NCBI RefSeq assembly: GCF_947632445.1
Contig: NZ_CANRPM010000013.1
Coordinates: 1-62,634 of the forward strand
DNA: 62,634 bases
Origin: an uncultured Bacteroides sp.
Lineage (GTDB): Bacteria > Bacteroidota > Bacteroidia > Bacteroidales > Bacteroidaceae
Reading direction: 5' to 3'
A model generated the notes under the pieces. The model did no database searches. It worked only from the letters and a program-made list of their open reading frames with translations, and was not told where the DNA came from. Below are positions 43,511-55,666 of this stretch, piece by piece. The number at the start of each line of letters is the position of its first letter. Positions within the stretch are counted from its first letter, which is position 1. The position numbers and the translations under genes are program-made.

Positions 43511-43518
43511 CAAAAGTA
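43511..43518 (-). promoter_or_regulatory. Promoter of hemW
   Basis: Read on the minus strand, TACTTTTG matches the -7 consensus 24 bases before the hemW start. Confidence 0.55.
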
Positions 43519-43621
43519 AGAAACTGTTTTGGCATTTTTTCTTTGCCTGCCTGAAATATTAAGGCAATTGGATAGAAGTTCTGTCTCTTTTGTGAGGAAT
43601 TTGTCTTTTTTGCAGGGATTG

Positions 43622-43653
43622 TTTGTATGTAAACTTTTAAATGTGTATTTTTG
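43622..43653 (+). promoter_or_regulatory. Promoter of the arabinose-glycan cluster
   Basis: TTTG (43622-43625) and TATTTTTG (43646-43653) are 20 bases apart, about 100 bases before the GH97 start. The leader between them and the gene holds nothing else I recognise. Confidence 0.65.
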
Positions 43654-43755
43654 ACATTTAAGAAGCCGCATGACAAAGATTGTATGGCAGAATATTTGAA
43701 GAAAACTGCGGCGTAACATTCTGATAACCTTATGAATTAAACATAAAAAAGGACC

Positions 43756-45699
43756 ATGAAAAAGAAACTGAAAACGACTTTAGCCTTGTTGTTTATGACA
43801 ATGGCTTCGATGGCACATAATGTAGAGATGACCGGTCCTGACGGACGATTGCGGTTGAAAGTGGTTAACGAAGGAGAGACAGGGGTGTCCTATTCGGTAA
43901 TTTACGATGGCAAGCAGATGGTCGATGCTTCTCCTTTGGGCCTGAAGACGAATATAGGTGATTTCTCAAGTGGTTTGAAGCTGGTGAAACATGAAACATC
44001 TCAGATAGACACGACTTATCGACTGACACGCATCAAGACTTCGCAAGTACATTATCTGGCCAATGAATTGGTATGCTACCTATCCAATGCGGAAGGGAAG
44101 TCCATATCGGTCACTTTCCGTATCAGTAACAATGATATTGCTTTTCGTTATACTTTACCTCAACAAGGCGAGACGGGTAGTGTGCGGGTGATGGAAGAAT
44201 CGACAGGATTTCACTTTCCCCAACAGACCACGACTTTCCTTTGTCCGCAGAGCGATGCCATGATTGGCTGGAAGCGAACCAAGCCCAGTTATGAAGAAGA
44301 ATACAAAGCAGACGCTCCAATGAATGAACGTTCTCAATACGGACATGGCTATACATTCCCTTGCCTTTTCCGTGTGGGCGATGACGGCTGGGTGTTGGTC
44401 AGTGAGACGGGTGTGGATAGCCGTTATTGTGGTTCGCATTTGAATGATGCCGACAACGGTCTTTATCGGATTGCTTTTCCCATGCCCGAAGAAAACAATG
44501 GCAACGGGACGGTAGAACCGGCTTTTTCCTTGCCGGGCAGTACGCCTTGGCGTACACTGACGGTGGGCTCTACGTTGAAACCTATTGTGGAAACGACCGT
44601 ACCTTGGGATGTAGTGACACCGCGTTATGAAACGGTACATGACTATCGTTTTGGCCGCAGTACATGGAGTTGGATTCTATGGCAGGACAATAGCGTCAAC
44701 TATGACGATCAAGTGCGTTTCATTGATTTGGCTGCTGAGATGGGTTATGAATATGTATTGATTGATGCCTGGTGGGACAAAAATATTGGCTACGAGCGTA
44801 TGGAACAGCTTATCGCCTATGCACAAAGCAAGAAAGTAGACGTATTTCTTTGGTATAGTTCCAGCGGCTATTGGAATGACATCACTCAGAGTCCTGTAAA
44901 CAAGATGGATAACGCGATTATTCGCAAGCAAGAGATGCGTTGGATGCAGAAGTTAGGGGTGAAGGGCATCAAGGTTGACTTCTGGGGAGGTGATAAACAG
45001 GAAACGATGCGCCTCTACGAAGATGTGTTAAGCGATGCCGATGACCATGGGCTGATGGTTATCTTCCATGGCTGCACCCTGCCACGTGGCTGGGAAAGGA
45101 TGTATCCTAATTATGTAGGAAGTGAGGCTGTTCTGGCTTCTGAGAACTTGATTTTTCAACAGCACTTCTGTGATAACGAAGCATTCAATGCCTGCCTGCA
45201 TCCGTTCATCCGCAATACAGTGGGTTGCATGGAGTTTGGAGGGACTTTTCTGAATAAACGTTTGAATAGAGGAAATGATGGCGGTAGTATCCGAAAGACG
45301 TCGGACGTCTTCCAATTGGCTACGGCGATACTCTTCCAAAATCCTATTCAGAATTATGCGTTGGCTCCCAATAATCTGACGGATGCTCCTCAGATTTGTT
45401 TGGATTTTATGAAGCAGATACCTACCACGTGGGACGAGACTCGTTTCATTGATGGTTATCCGGGTAGCTATATCGTATTGGCACGGCGTCATGGCGATAG
45501 GTGGTATTTGGCTGCTATCAATGCGATGGAGGAACCTTTGAAGCTGAAACTTTCGTTTCCCGAATGGGGCAGTTCTACGGTATCTGCCTATACAGACGAC
45601 AAAGAAATGCAGCCGCAACTGAAAGCGCAGAAGGTAAAGGACAACGGAGAGTTTCAGTTGACTCTACAGCCTCAAGGTGGAGTAGTGTGGGTGAAATGA
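43756..45699 (+). CDS. GH97 glycosidase, retaining type
   Basis: A 647-residue secreted enzyme (signal peptide ending MASMAHN). The N-terminal beta domain (to about 270) and barrel follow GH97 order. VLIDAWWDKNIGYERM and GVKGIKVDFWGGDKQETMRLYEDVL match the retaining branch, with D408 in KVDFWGGD as the likely nucleophile. That branch contains alpha-galactosidases and a beta-L-arabinopyranosidase; the inverting branch is alpha-glucosidase. Given the GH51/GH127 neighbours, galactose or arabinopyranose removal is the better guess. Probably periplasmic. Confidence 0.88.
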   Translation: MKKKLKTTLALLFMTMASMAHNVEMTGPDGRLRLKVVNEGETGVSYSVIYDGKQMVDASPLGLKTNIGDFSSGLKLVKHETSQIDTTYRLTRIKTSQVHYLANELVCYLSNAEGKSISVTFRISNNDIAFRYTLPQQGETGSVRVMEESTGFHFPQQTTTFLCPQSDAMIGWKRTKPSYEEEYKADAPMNERSQYGHGYTFPCLFRVGDDGWVLVSETGVDSRYCGSHLNDADNGLYRIAFPMPEENNGNGTVEPAFSLPGSTPWRTLTVGSTLKPIVETTVPWDVVTPRYETVHDYRFGRSTWSWILWQDNSVNYDDQVRFIDLAAEMGYEYVLIDAWWDKNIGYERMEQLIAYAQSKKVDVFLWYSSSGYWNDITQSPVNKMDNAIIRKQEMRWMQKLGVKGIKVDFWGGDKQETMRLYEDVLSDADDHGLMVIFHGCTLPRGWERMYPNYVGSEAVLASENLIFQQHFCDNEAFNACLHPFIRNTVGCMEFGGTFLNKRLNRGNDGGSIRKTSDVFQLATAILFQNPIQNYALAPNNLTDAPQICLDFMKQIPTTWDETRFIDGYPGSYIVLARRHGDRWYLAAINAMEEPLKLKLSFPEWGSSTVSAYTDDKEMQPQLKAQKVKDNGEFQLTLQPQGGVVWVK

Positions 45700-45723
45700 A
45701 AATCTTATTTATATATTATATAG

Positions 45724-48243
45724 ATGAAAATACTTTTGAATTTGTGGATCGTAATCGGTTTGTTGTTGGTTGGCATCCTTCCTGCACAGGCAAGAACAGA
45801 CAAAGTAACGAACGAACCGGATTCTGTTTATTTGTTCTCGTATGCCTGTGCCGATGGAGAGAGCGGATTAAGGTTCGCTTGGAGTCCCGATGGAAGGAAA
45901 TGGCTTTCTGTGGCAGACGGCTACGACTATGTGAAATGTGATTTTGGCCCTTGGGGACGTGAAAAGAAAATGTTCTCTCCTCACTTGGTACAGAATATTT
46001 CCGATGGTTTATGGCATTGTATTTGGACGGCCACTCGTAGCGGGGAAGTCTTGGCTCATGCTGCTTCACCCGATTTGCTGAAGTGGGGTGCACAAAGCTA
46101 TTTTACGAAAGAAGAACTGGGAAAATATGAATTGAAGTCACCTTATCCCACAAAGGAAACGAGTGTTCTTTTGGACGGAAAGCAAGAAAGCGGTTGGATG
46201 CAGCGAGTTTCTTATAAAACGGTAGAGCAGTTGATTCGCTATGCTGATCATAAGAAATACCGCCAACATTTATACGACGAACGTGCAGAAGAAGATTCTG
46301 TACGTTTTGCCGGATTGAAACCGTTGGAAGCAACCATCCAGGTGGATGCTTCACAAGGGAAAAGCATCAGCGACCGTTTGATAGGCATATTCTTTGAGGA
46401 CATCAATTATGCAGCCGATGGCGGTCTGTACGCCGAGCTGGTGCAGAATCGTGATTTTGAGTATTCATCGAAAGACGGTTCGCGTCAAGGTTGGGATAGC
46501 GGCTATGCTTGGAGTGTGACGGGTGGGCAAGGCAGTTTCGCGATTGCGACCGAACATCCAATCCATGAAAACAATCCCCATTATGCCGTTCTGGATATTC
46601 GACAGACGGGTGCATCCTTGCAGAATGATGGTTATGACGGAATAACATTAAAGAAAGGTGAGAGGTATGATTTCTCCTGTTTTGCCCGTATTGTTGGCGA
46701 AAGTAAAGGAGGAAAAGTCTTAATCAGTCTGCTTGATCAGGAAGGGAATGAAGTAGGGAAGACTTCGGTAAAAGTTTCTTCAAAGAGCTGGAAAAAACTC
46801 AATGCTGTGTTGACTGCACAGGAGGATGTACGTGCTGCAAAGCTGTCTCTCCAACCGGAAATGAGTGGCACTTATCATTTTGATATGGTTTCACTCTTTC
46901 CACAGAATACGTTTAAAGGGCGTAAGAATGGATTGCGTGCAGATTTGGCTCAAACGTTGGCCGATCTTCATCCGCGTTTTGTCCGTTTTCCGGGTGGGTG
47001 CGTGGCTCATGGCGATGGCATAGATAATATCTACGATTGGAAGGGATCCATCGGTTCTTTGGAAGCCCGAAAGCCTTTACGTAATTTGTGGGGGTATCAT
47101 CAAACACGTGGTTTGGGTTACTTTGAATATTTTCAGTTCTGTGAGGATATAGGTGCGGAGCCTGTACCTGTATTGGCGGCGGGCGTACCTTGTCAGAATT
47201 CAGGTACGTGCAGCCATCATTCCAAGGATGAAATAGGCTGTAACGGACAGCAGAGAGGTATTCCGATGGATGAAATGCCTGCTTACATCCAGGATGTGCT
47301 CGACTTGATAGAATATGCTAATGGGGATACTCATAAGACGAAGTGGGGCAAGAAGCGTGCGGAAACTGGCCATCCCAAACCTTTCAATCTGAAATACATT
47401 GGCATCGGCAATGAAGACCTGATAACAGAAGTGTTTGAAGAACGTTTTACAATGATTTATAAGGCCGTTCGCGAAAAATATCCAGAGGTGACGGTCATTG
47501 GTACGGTAGGCCCCTTCTATGAAGGGACTGACTATGACGAAGGTTGGAAACTGGCTGCTCACTTGGATGTTCCGATGGTGGATGAACATTATTATGTGGC
47601 TCCAGGTTGGTTTATCCACAATCAGGATTATTACGATCGCTATGACCGCAGCAAGCCGAAGGTTTATTTGGGCGAATATGCTGCTCATCTGCCAGGACGT
47701 CCTAATAATTTGGAGACAGCTCTTTCCGAAGCGTTGTATCTGACCGCGGTGGAACGTAATGCCGATGTGGTGGCTATGACTTCCTACGCACCGTTATTAG
47801 CCAAGGAAGGACATATCCAGTGGCGTCCCGATTTGATCTATTTCAATAATGTAGAAGTAAAGCCGACAGTCGACTATTACACGCAACAAATGTATGCTCA
47901 GAATGCCGGAAACGAATATTTTGCATCTACAATTACGTTGGATAACGGACAGGATACGGTAAAGAAACGGATTGGCGTATCGGTTGTAAAAGATCCGGTG
48001 ACCAGTGATTATATTGTGAAATTGGTGAATATGTTGCCTGTTGAGGTCGCTTCCAAAATAGAGTTGGAGGGTGTCACCCTCGTAAATCCTACGGCACAGA
48101 AGATTGTTTTGGCAGGAAATCCGAAAGATAAAGATGTAACTCCGATAACAGAAGATTTTGAAGTGCAGGAACACGGTTTTGACTATACATTACCTCCTTA
48201 TTCTTTTACTGTAATCCGTGTCGGACAAAGAATGGATGAATGA
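45724..48243 (+). CDS. GH51 alpha-L-arabinofuranosidase with N-terminal propeller-like extension
   Basis: An 839-residue secreted enzyme. After the signal (ILPAQAR), residues about 32-190 resemble part of a GH43-like five-bladed propeller (VYLFSYACADGESGLRFAWSPDGRKW, VLAHAASPDLLKWG). This part is too short for a complete catalytic propeller. The GH51 part starts near GIFFEDINYAADGGLYAEL and includes a CBM4/9-like insert. The acid/base is E564 in IGIGNEDL and the nucleophile E651 in VYLGEYAAH. It removes alpha-L-arabinofuranose. It lies 24 bases after GH97. Confidence 0.9.
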   Translation: MKILLNLWIVIGLLLVGILPAQARTDKVTNEPDSVYLFSYACADGESGLRFAWSPDGRKWLSVADGYDYVKCDFGPWGREKKMFSPHLVQNISDGLWHCIWTATRSGEVLAHAASPDLLKWGAQSYFTKEELGKYELKSPYPTKETSVLLDGKQESGWMQRVSYKTVEQLIRYADHKKYRQHLYDERAEEDSVRFAGLKPLEATIQVDASQGKSISDRLIGIFFEDINYAADGGLYAELVQNRDFEYSSKDGSRQGWDSGYAWSVTGGQGSFAIATEHPIHENNPHYAVLDIRQTGASLQNDGYDGITLKKGERYDFSCFARIVGESKGGKVLISLLDQEGNEVGKTSVKVSSKSWKKLNAVLTAQEDVRAAKLSLQPEMSGTYHFDMVSLFPQNTFKGRKNGLRADLAQTLADLHPRFVRFPGGCVAHGDGIDNIYDWKGSIGSLEARKPLRNLWGYHQTRGLGYFEYFQFCEDIGAEPVPVLAAGVPCQNSGTCSHHSKDEIGCNGQQRGIPMDEMPAYIQDVLDLIEYANGDTHKTKWGKKRAETGHPKPFNLKYIGIGNEDLITEVFEERFTMIYKAVREKYPEVTVIGTVGPFYEGTDYDEGWKLAAHLDVPMVDEHYYVAPGWFIHNQDYYDRYDRSKPKVYLGEYAAHLPGRPNNLETALSEALYLTAVERNADVVAMTSYAPLLAKEGHIQWRPDLIYFNNVEVKPTVDYYTQQMYAQNAGNEYFASTITLDNGQDTVKKRIGVSVVKDPVTSDYIVKLVNMLPVEVASKIELEGVTLVNPTAQKIVLAGNPKDKDVTPITEDFEVQEHGFDYTLPPYSFTVIRVGQRMDE

Positions 48244-48286
48244 GATAATTTTATATATATGCAGACAGTTAATTTAATTGTTAACC

Positions 48287-50302
48287 ATGAAAAGAACATG
48301 CTTATTGGCTGTAGCTGTCCTACTTGTAGGCAGTTTGGCCGCACAGAAAGGAACCTTGCATTCCGGCTATCCTATTGACCCTGTCCCTTTTACTTCGGTT
48401 AAACTAACGGATGTTTTTTGGGGACAACGTCTTAAGGCCAGTCGCGAAGTAACTATTCCGCTGGCTTTCAGCAAATGTGAGGAAACGGGACGTTATGAGA
48501 ATTTTGTAAAAGCAGCCCATCCCAGTGATGAGTATAAAGTAGAAGGCTTCTCGTTCGATGATACGGATGTTTATAAGACGATTGAAGGAGCCAGCTATCT
48601 ATTACAAACCTACCCGGACAAGAAACTGGAAAAATACATAGATAGTGTACTGCTGATTGTAGCTGGTGCACAGGAGCCCGACGGTTATCTTTATACCGCC
48701 CGTACTATGAATCCGAAACATCCCCATGACTGGGCTGGCCCTGAACGGTGGACAAAGGTAGAGGAACTCAGTCATGAATTCTATAATCTGGGGCATATGG
48801 TGGAAGGCGCAGTGGCTCATTATCAGGCTACCGGCAAGCGTAATTTCTTGGATATTGCCATTAAATATGCAGATTGTGTTTGTAAAGCAATCGGTAACGG
48901 CCCAGATCAGAAAAAATTGGTTCCGGGACATCAAATAGCCGAAATGGCATTGGTACGCCTTTACCTTGTGACCGGTGACCGTAAATATCTCGACCAAGCA
49001 AAGTTCTTTTTGGATGCACGTGGCTATACAAGTCGTAAAGATGTCTATAGCCAGGCGCATAAACCTGTATTGGAACAGGATGAAGCTGTAGGTCATGCAG
49101 TACGTGCTACTTACATGTATGCCGGTATGGCAGATGTGGCAGCCATTACAGGCGATTCTTCTTACATTAAAGCTATAGATAAGATTTGGGAGAACATTGT
49201 TACCAAGAAAATTTACATTACAGGTGGTATCGGTGCACGCCATGCCGGTGAGGCCTTTGGTGATAATTACGAACTGCCCAATCTTTCTGCTTATAATGAA
49301 ACATGCGCGGCCATTGGCAATGTGTATGTCAACTACCGCCTGTTTTTGTTGCACGGTGATGCTAAATATTTTGATGTATTGGAGCGTACACTTTATAATG
49401 GCCTGATATCTGGCGTATCTTTGGACGGTGGCTCGTTCTTCTATCCTAATCCATTGGCTTCGACAGGTGGTTATAGCCGTAAGCCTTGGTTTGGATGTGC
49501 TTGTTGTCCCAGCAATATCAGCCGTTTCATTCCTTCTTTGCCAGGTTATGTCTATGCAGTAAAGGATGACCACGTGTATGTCAATCTTTATATGGCCAAT
49601 CGTGGTGAATTGAAGGTAAAAAGCAAAAAACTTGTGCTTGAGCAGGAAACTTCTTATCCTTGGGACGGCGATATTCGGATACGGATAGCACAGGGAACTA
49701 TACCCTTTACGATGAATTTGCGTATACCGGGTTGGGTACGTAATGAAGTGCTTCCGGGAGACTTATATTATTATGATGACAAACAGAAGCCTGGCTACAC
49801 GGTAACGGTCAATGGAGAAGCTGTAGGAGGAGTACTTCAGAAAGGCTATTTGCAGATTGAACGCAAGTGGAGAAAAGGTGATGTAGTAGAAATACGTTTT
49901 GATATGCAACCACGTGTTGTCAGAGCCAATGAAAAGGTAACAGCAGACCGCGGACGAGTAGCGATAGAACGTGGCCCTATTGTATATTGTGCCGAATGGC
50001 CGGACAATGATTTTAATGTGCATAATATCCTGCTAAACCTGCATCCTTCTTTCCAAGTGGTAGACAAGCCGGATCTGTTGTATGGTATTCGTGAAATTAC
50101 TACCGACGCACAGGCGCTTAGTTATGATGCAGCAGGTAAGTTGGCAGTAAAAGATGTCAATTTGACTTTGATACCTTATTATGCATGGGCACATCGGGGA
50201 GAAGGAGACATGGAAGTTTGGCTCCCTATTGAGATTAGCGCTTCGTCAGCGCAGCCACAGAAAGCAGCAGAACAGGAAGATAATGGATTTTTTAATCATT
50301 AA
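48287..50302 (+). CDS. GH127 beta-L-arabinofuranosidase
   Basis: A 671-residue secreted enzyme (signal ending SLAAQK; ATG at 48287 rather than the TTG three codons upstream). It is a Cys-based, zinc-dependent retaining glycosidase. The metal and catalytic residues are E338 and C340 in YNETCAAIGN and C406-C407 in FGCACCPSN. The arrangement equals that of the characterised Bifidobacterium enzyme HypBA1 (E338, C340, C417, C418). It removes beta-L-arabinofuranose, as in plant extensins or pectic side chains. It is 43 bases after GH51 and 12 before the next GH51. Confidence 0.92.
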   Translation: MKRTCLLAVAVLLVGSLAAQKGTLHSGYPIDPVPFTSVKLTDVFWGQRLKASREVTIPLAFSKCEETGRYENFVKAAHPSDEYKVEGFSFDDTDVYKTIEGASYLLQTYPDKKLEKYIDSVLLIVAGAQEPDGYLYTARTMNPKHPHDWAGPERWTKVEELSHEFYNLGHMVEGAVAHYQATGKRNFLDIAIKYADCVCKAIGNGPDQKKLVPGHQIAEMALVRLYLVTGDRKYLDQAKFFLDARGYTSRKDVYSQAHKPVLEQDEAVGHAVRATYMYAGMADVAAITGDSSYIKAIDKIWENIVTKKIYITGGIGARHAGEAFGDNYELPNLSAYNETCAAIGNVYVNYRLFLLHGDAKYFDVLERTLYNGLISGVSLDGGSFFYPNPLASTGGYSRKPWFGCACCPSNISRFIPSLPGYVYAVKDDHVYVNLYMANRGELKVKSKKLVLEQETSYPWDGDIRIRIAQGTIPFTMNLRIPGWVRNEVLPGDLYYYDDKQKPGYTVTVNGEAVGGVLQKGYLQIERKWRKGDVVEIRFDMQPRVVRANEKVTADRGRVAIERGPIVYCAEWPDNDFNVHNILLNLHPSFQVVDKPDLLYGIREITTDAQALSYDAAGKLAVKDVNLTLIPYYAWAHRGEGDMEVWLPIEISASSAQPQKAAEQEDNGFFNH

Positions 50303-50314
50303 ATATATTTATAT

Positions 50315-52252
50315 ATGAAGAAAATAACGATGATTTTGGCCTTGTCTCTTGCGATAGGCCTGCAAGCACAACAACATGTGATGACTGTCGATGTTGCAAA
50401 GCCGACAGCCAAGATACAGCCTACGATGTATGGCATTTTCTTTGAAGATATTAATTTTGGTGCAGATGGTGGCTTGTATGCAGAATTAGTGAAAAACCGT
50501 TCGTTTGAGTTCCCACAGCCTTTTATAGGATGGGTTCCTTTTGGTAATGTGACGGTTCAGAGTGAGAAGCCCTGCTTCGACCGTAATCCGCATTATGTGC
50601 GTGTTGTGAATGACGGACGTTTGCTCCGTGCCGGGCTCGATAATGAGGGATTTACAGGCATCGGCTTGAAACAAGGAGAAGAATACCGTTTTTCTGTGTA
50701 TGCCCGTACACCTGATGCAGGTTCGATGAAGCTTTCTATTGAATTGGTTCGTGCAGACGGTTCTAATCCATTGAAGAAGGAAATCGAGATAAAAGGTAAT
50801 GAATGGAAAAAGGAGACAGTGATTTTAAAGTCTCCGTTTACGGATACTCATGCACGATTACGCATTGTATTATTGACAACAGGAACGGTGGATATGGATC
50901 ATATTTCTTTGTTCCCTGTTAAAACATGGAAAGGACGCGAAAACGGATTGCGTGCAGATCTTGCACAAGCCTTGTATGATTTAAATCCCGGTGTCTTTCG
51001 TTTTCCGGGAGGCTGTATTATCGAAGGGAACAGCCTGGACACACGTTATCAGTGGAAAAATTCAGTAGGCCCGGTAGAAAATCGTCCTTTGAATGAAAAT
51101 CGTTGGAACTATACCTTTAAGCATAAGGCTTTTCCCGACTACTTCCAGAGTTTGGGCTTAGGCTTTTATGAATATTTCTTGTTAAGTGAGGATATTGGTG
51201 CAGAACCTTTGCCGGTTATTAGCTGTGGACTTTCATGTCAGTATGAAAGCAATGAGGTTGTTCCTTTGGATGAACTTGATCCTTACGTGCAGGACGCGCT
51301 CGATCTGATAGAGTTTGCCAATGGTGATGTAGAGACGACTTGGGGTAAGGTACGTGCGGAAATGGGACATCCCGAACCGTTTAATCTAAAAATGATTGCT
51401 GTGGGTAACGAACAGTGGGACAAAGTGTATGTGGAACGTCTGGAAGTGTTTACCAAGGCTATTCGTGAGAAATATCCGAATATCAAGGTGATTGGTTCAT
51501 CCGGCCCTAACGCTTCGGGGGATAAGTTTGACTATTTATGGCCTGAAATGAAGAGAGTAGGAGTCGATTTAGTAGATGAACACTATTACATGGAACCCAA
51601 ATGGTTCTTGGAGAATGCCAAACGCTATGACGGCTACGATCGTAAAGGCCCGAAAGTATTTGCCGGTGAGTATGCGGCACATGATTACCCGACCCAAAAA
51701 GCTAACAATCTGTTTGCCGCTTTGTCTGAGGCCGCTTTCATGACCGGATTAGAGCGTAATGCGGATGTTGTACATTTGGCAACTTATGCTCCCTTGTTTG
51801 CTCACGTAGATGCTTGGCAATGGAATCCGGATTTGATTTGGTATGATAATTTGCGTATGATGCGTACTCCTAATTATTATGTTCAGCAGATGTATGGTAT
51901 GAATGCCGGAACAGATGTACTTCGTTTGCAGATGGATGGAGAAGCGGTAACCGGACAGGACAGCTTGTATGCGACAGCGGCTCTTGACGCACCAACAGGA
52001 GAAATTATTCTGAAATTGGTGAATGTTGGTGCAAAACCTTCTGATGTGAAAATTGATTTTAATGGATTGAAGAAACGTCAACTTGTATCGGGTAGTTGCA
52101 CTTATTTGCAGAATGATGATTGGAAGACTGTCAATTCGCTGGAACAGGAAATTTTAGTTCCTCGTGTTCGTCCTGTTCAAGTGAAAGGCCAATCAATGAA
52201 TATACAACTTCCTGCACGTTCATTTGGGGTGTATCGCTTGCAATTGAATTAA
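50315..52252 (+). CDS. GH51 alpha-L-arabinofuranosidase
   Basis: A 645-residue secreted enzyme (signal ending GLQAQ). The standard GH51 layout is YGIFFEDINFGADGGLYAELVKN, a CBM4/9-like insert, then the barrel with acid/base E366 (AVGNEQWD) and nucleophile E452 (VFAGEYAAH). It lacks the propeller-like extension of the GH51 at 45724. Two different GH51 enzymes in one operon suggest different linkages of alpha-arabinofuranose. Confidence 0.92.
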   Translation: MKKITMILALSLAIGLQAQQHVMTVDVAKPTAKIQPTMYGIFFEDINFGADGGLYAELVKNRSFEFPQPFIGWVPFGNVTVQSEKPCFDRNPHYVRVVNDGRLLRAGLDNEGFTGIGLKQGEEYRFSVYARTPDAGSMKLSIELVRADGSNPLKKEIEIKGNEWKKETVILKSPFTDTHARLRIVLLTTGTVDMDHISLFPVKTWKGRENGLRADLAQALYDLNPGVFRFPGGCIIEGNSLDTRYQWKNSVGPVENRPLNENRWNYTFKHKAFPDYFQSLGLGFYEYFLLSEDIGAEPLPVISCGLSCQYESNEVVPLDELDPYVQDALDLIEFANGDVETTWGKVRAEMGHPEPFNLKMIAVGNEQWDKVYVERLEVFTKAIREKYPNIKVIGSSGPNASGDKFDYLWPEMKRVGVDLVDEHYYMEPKWFLENAKRYDGYDRKGPKVFAGEYAAHDYPTQKANNLFAALSEAAFMTGLERNADVVHLATYAPLFAHVDAWQWNPDLIWYDNLRMMRTPNYYVQQMYGMNAGTDVLRLQMDGEAVTGQDSLYATAALDAPTGEIILKLVNVGAKPSDVKIDFNGLKKRQLVSGSCTYLQNDDWKTVNSLEQEILVPRVRPVQVKGQSMNIQLPARSFGVYRLQLN

Positions 52253-52280
52253 TTTTGTATCATATTTGAAATATATTTTA

Positions 52281-52310
52281 TTTGATTATATTTTATTTCT
52301 CCTATCTTTG
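52281..52310 (+). promoter_or_regulatory. Promoter of the GH2 gene
   Basis: TTTG (52281-52284) and TATCTTTG (52303-52310), 18 bases apart, indicate that the beta-galactosidase can be transcribed separately from the four genes upstream. Confidence 0.65.
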
Positions 52311-52313
52311 TAG

Positions 52314-55466
<3,153 letters not shown>

Positions 55467-55494
55467 TGGTTTATTAGCTTACTGATGGAACTGA

Positions 55495-55532
55495 AAAGCC
55501 GGATATGTTTATACTTAATATCCGGCTTTTTC
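55495..55532 (+). terminator. Terminator after GH2
   Basis: AAAAGCCGGATAT pairs perfectly with ATATCCGGCTTTT around an 11-base loop, with further T. Confidence 0.9.
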
Positions 55533-55666
55533 ATATATGCTGCACAACATAGTTTAGTAACATTCCAAAGTTTGTTGCTTTTTCTGTAATTAATTTCTAA
55601 TTTGCGCCTCACAAAAATAAGGGCATGCACATGCATGCTAAGTATTCACATTAAATCTTATATATC

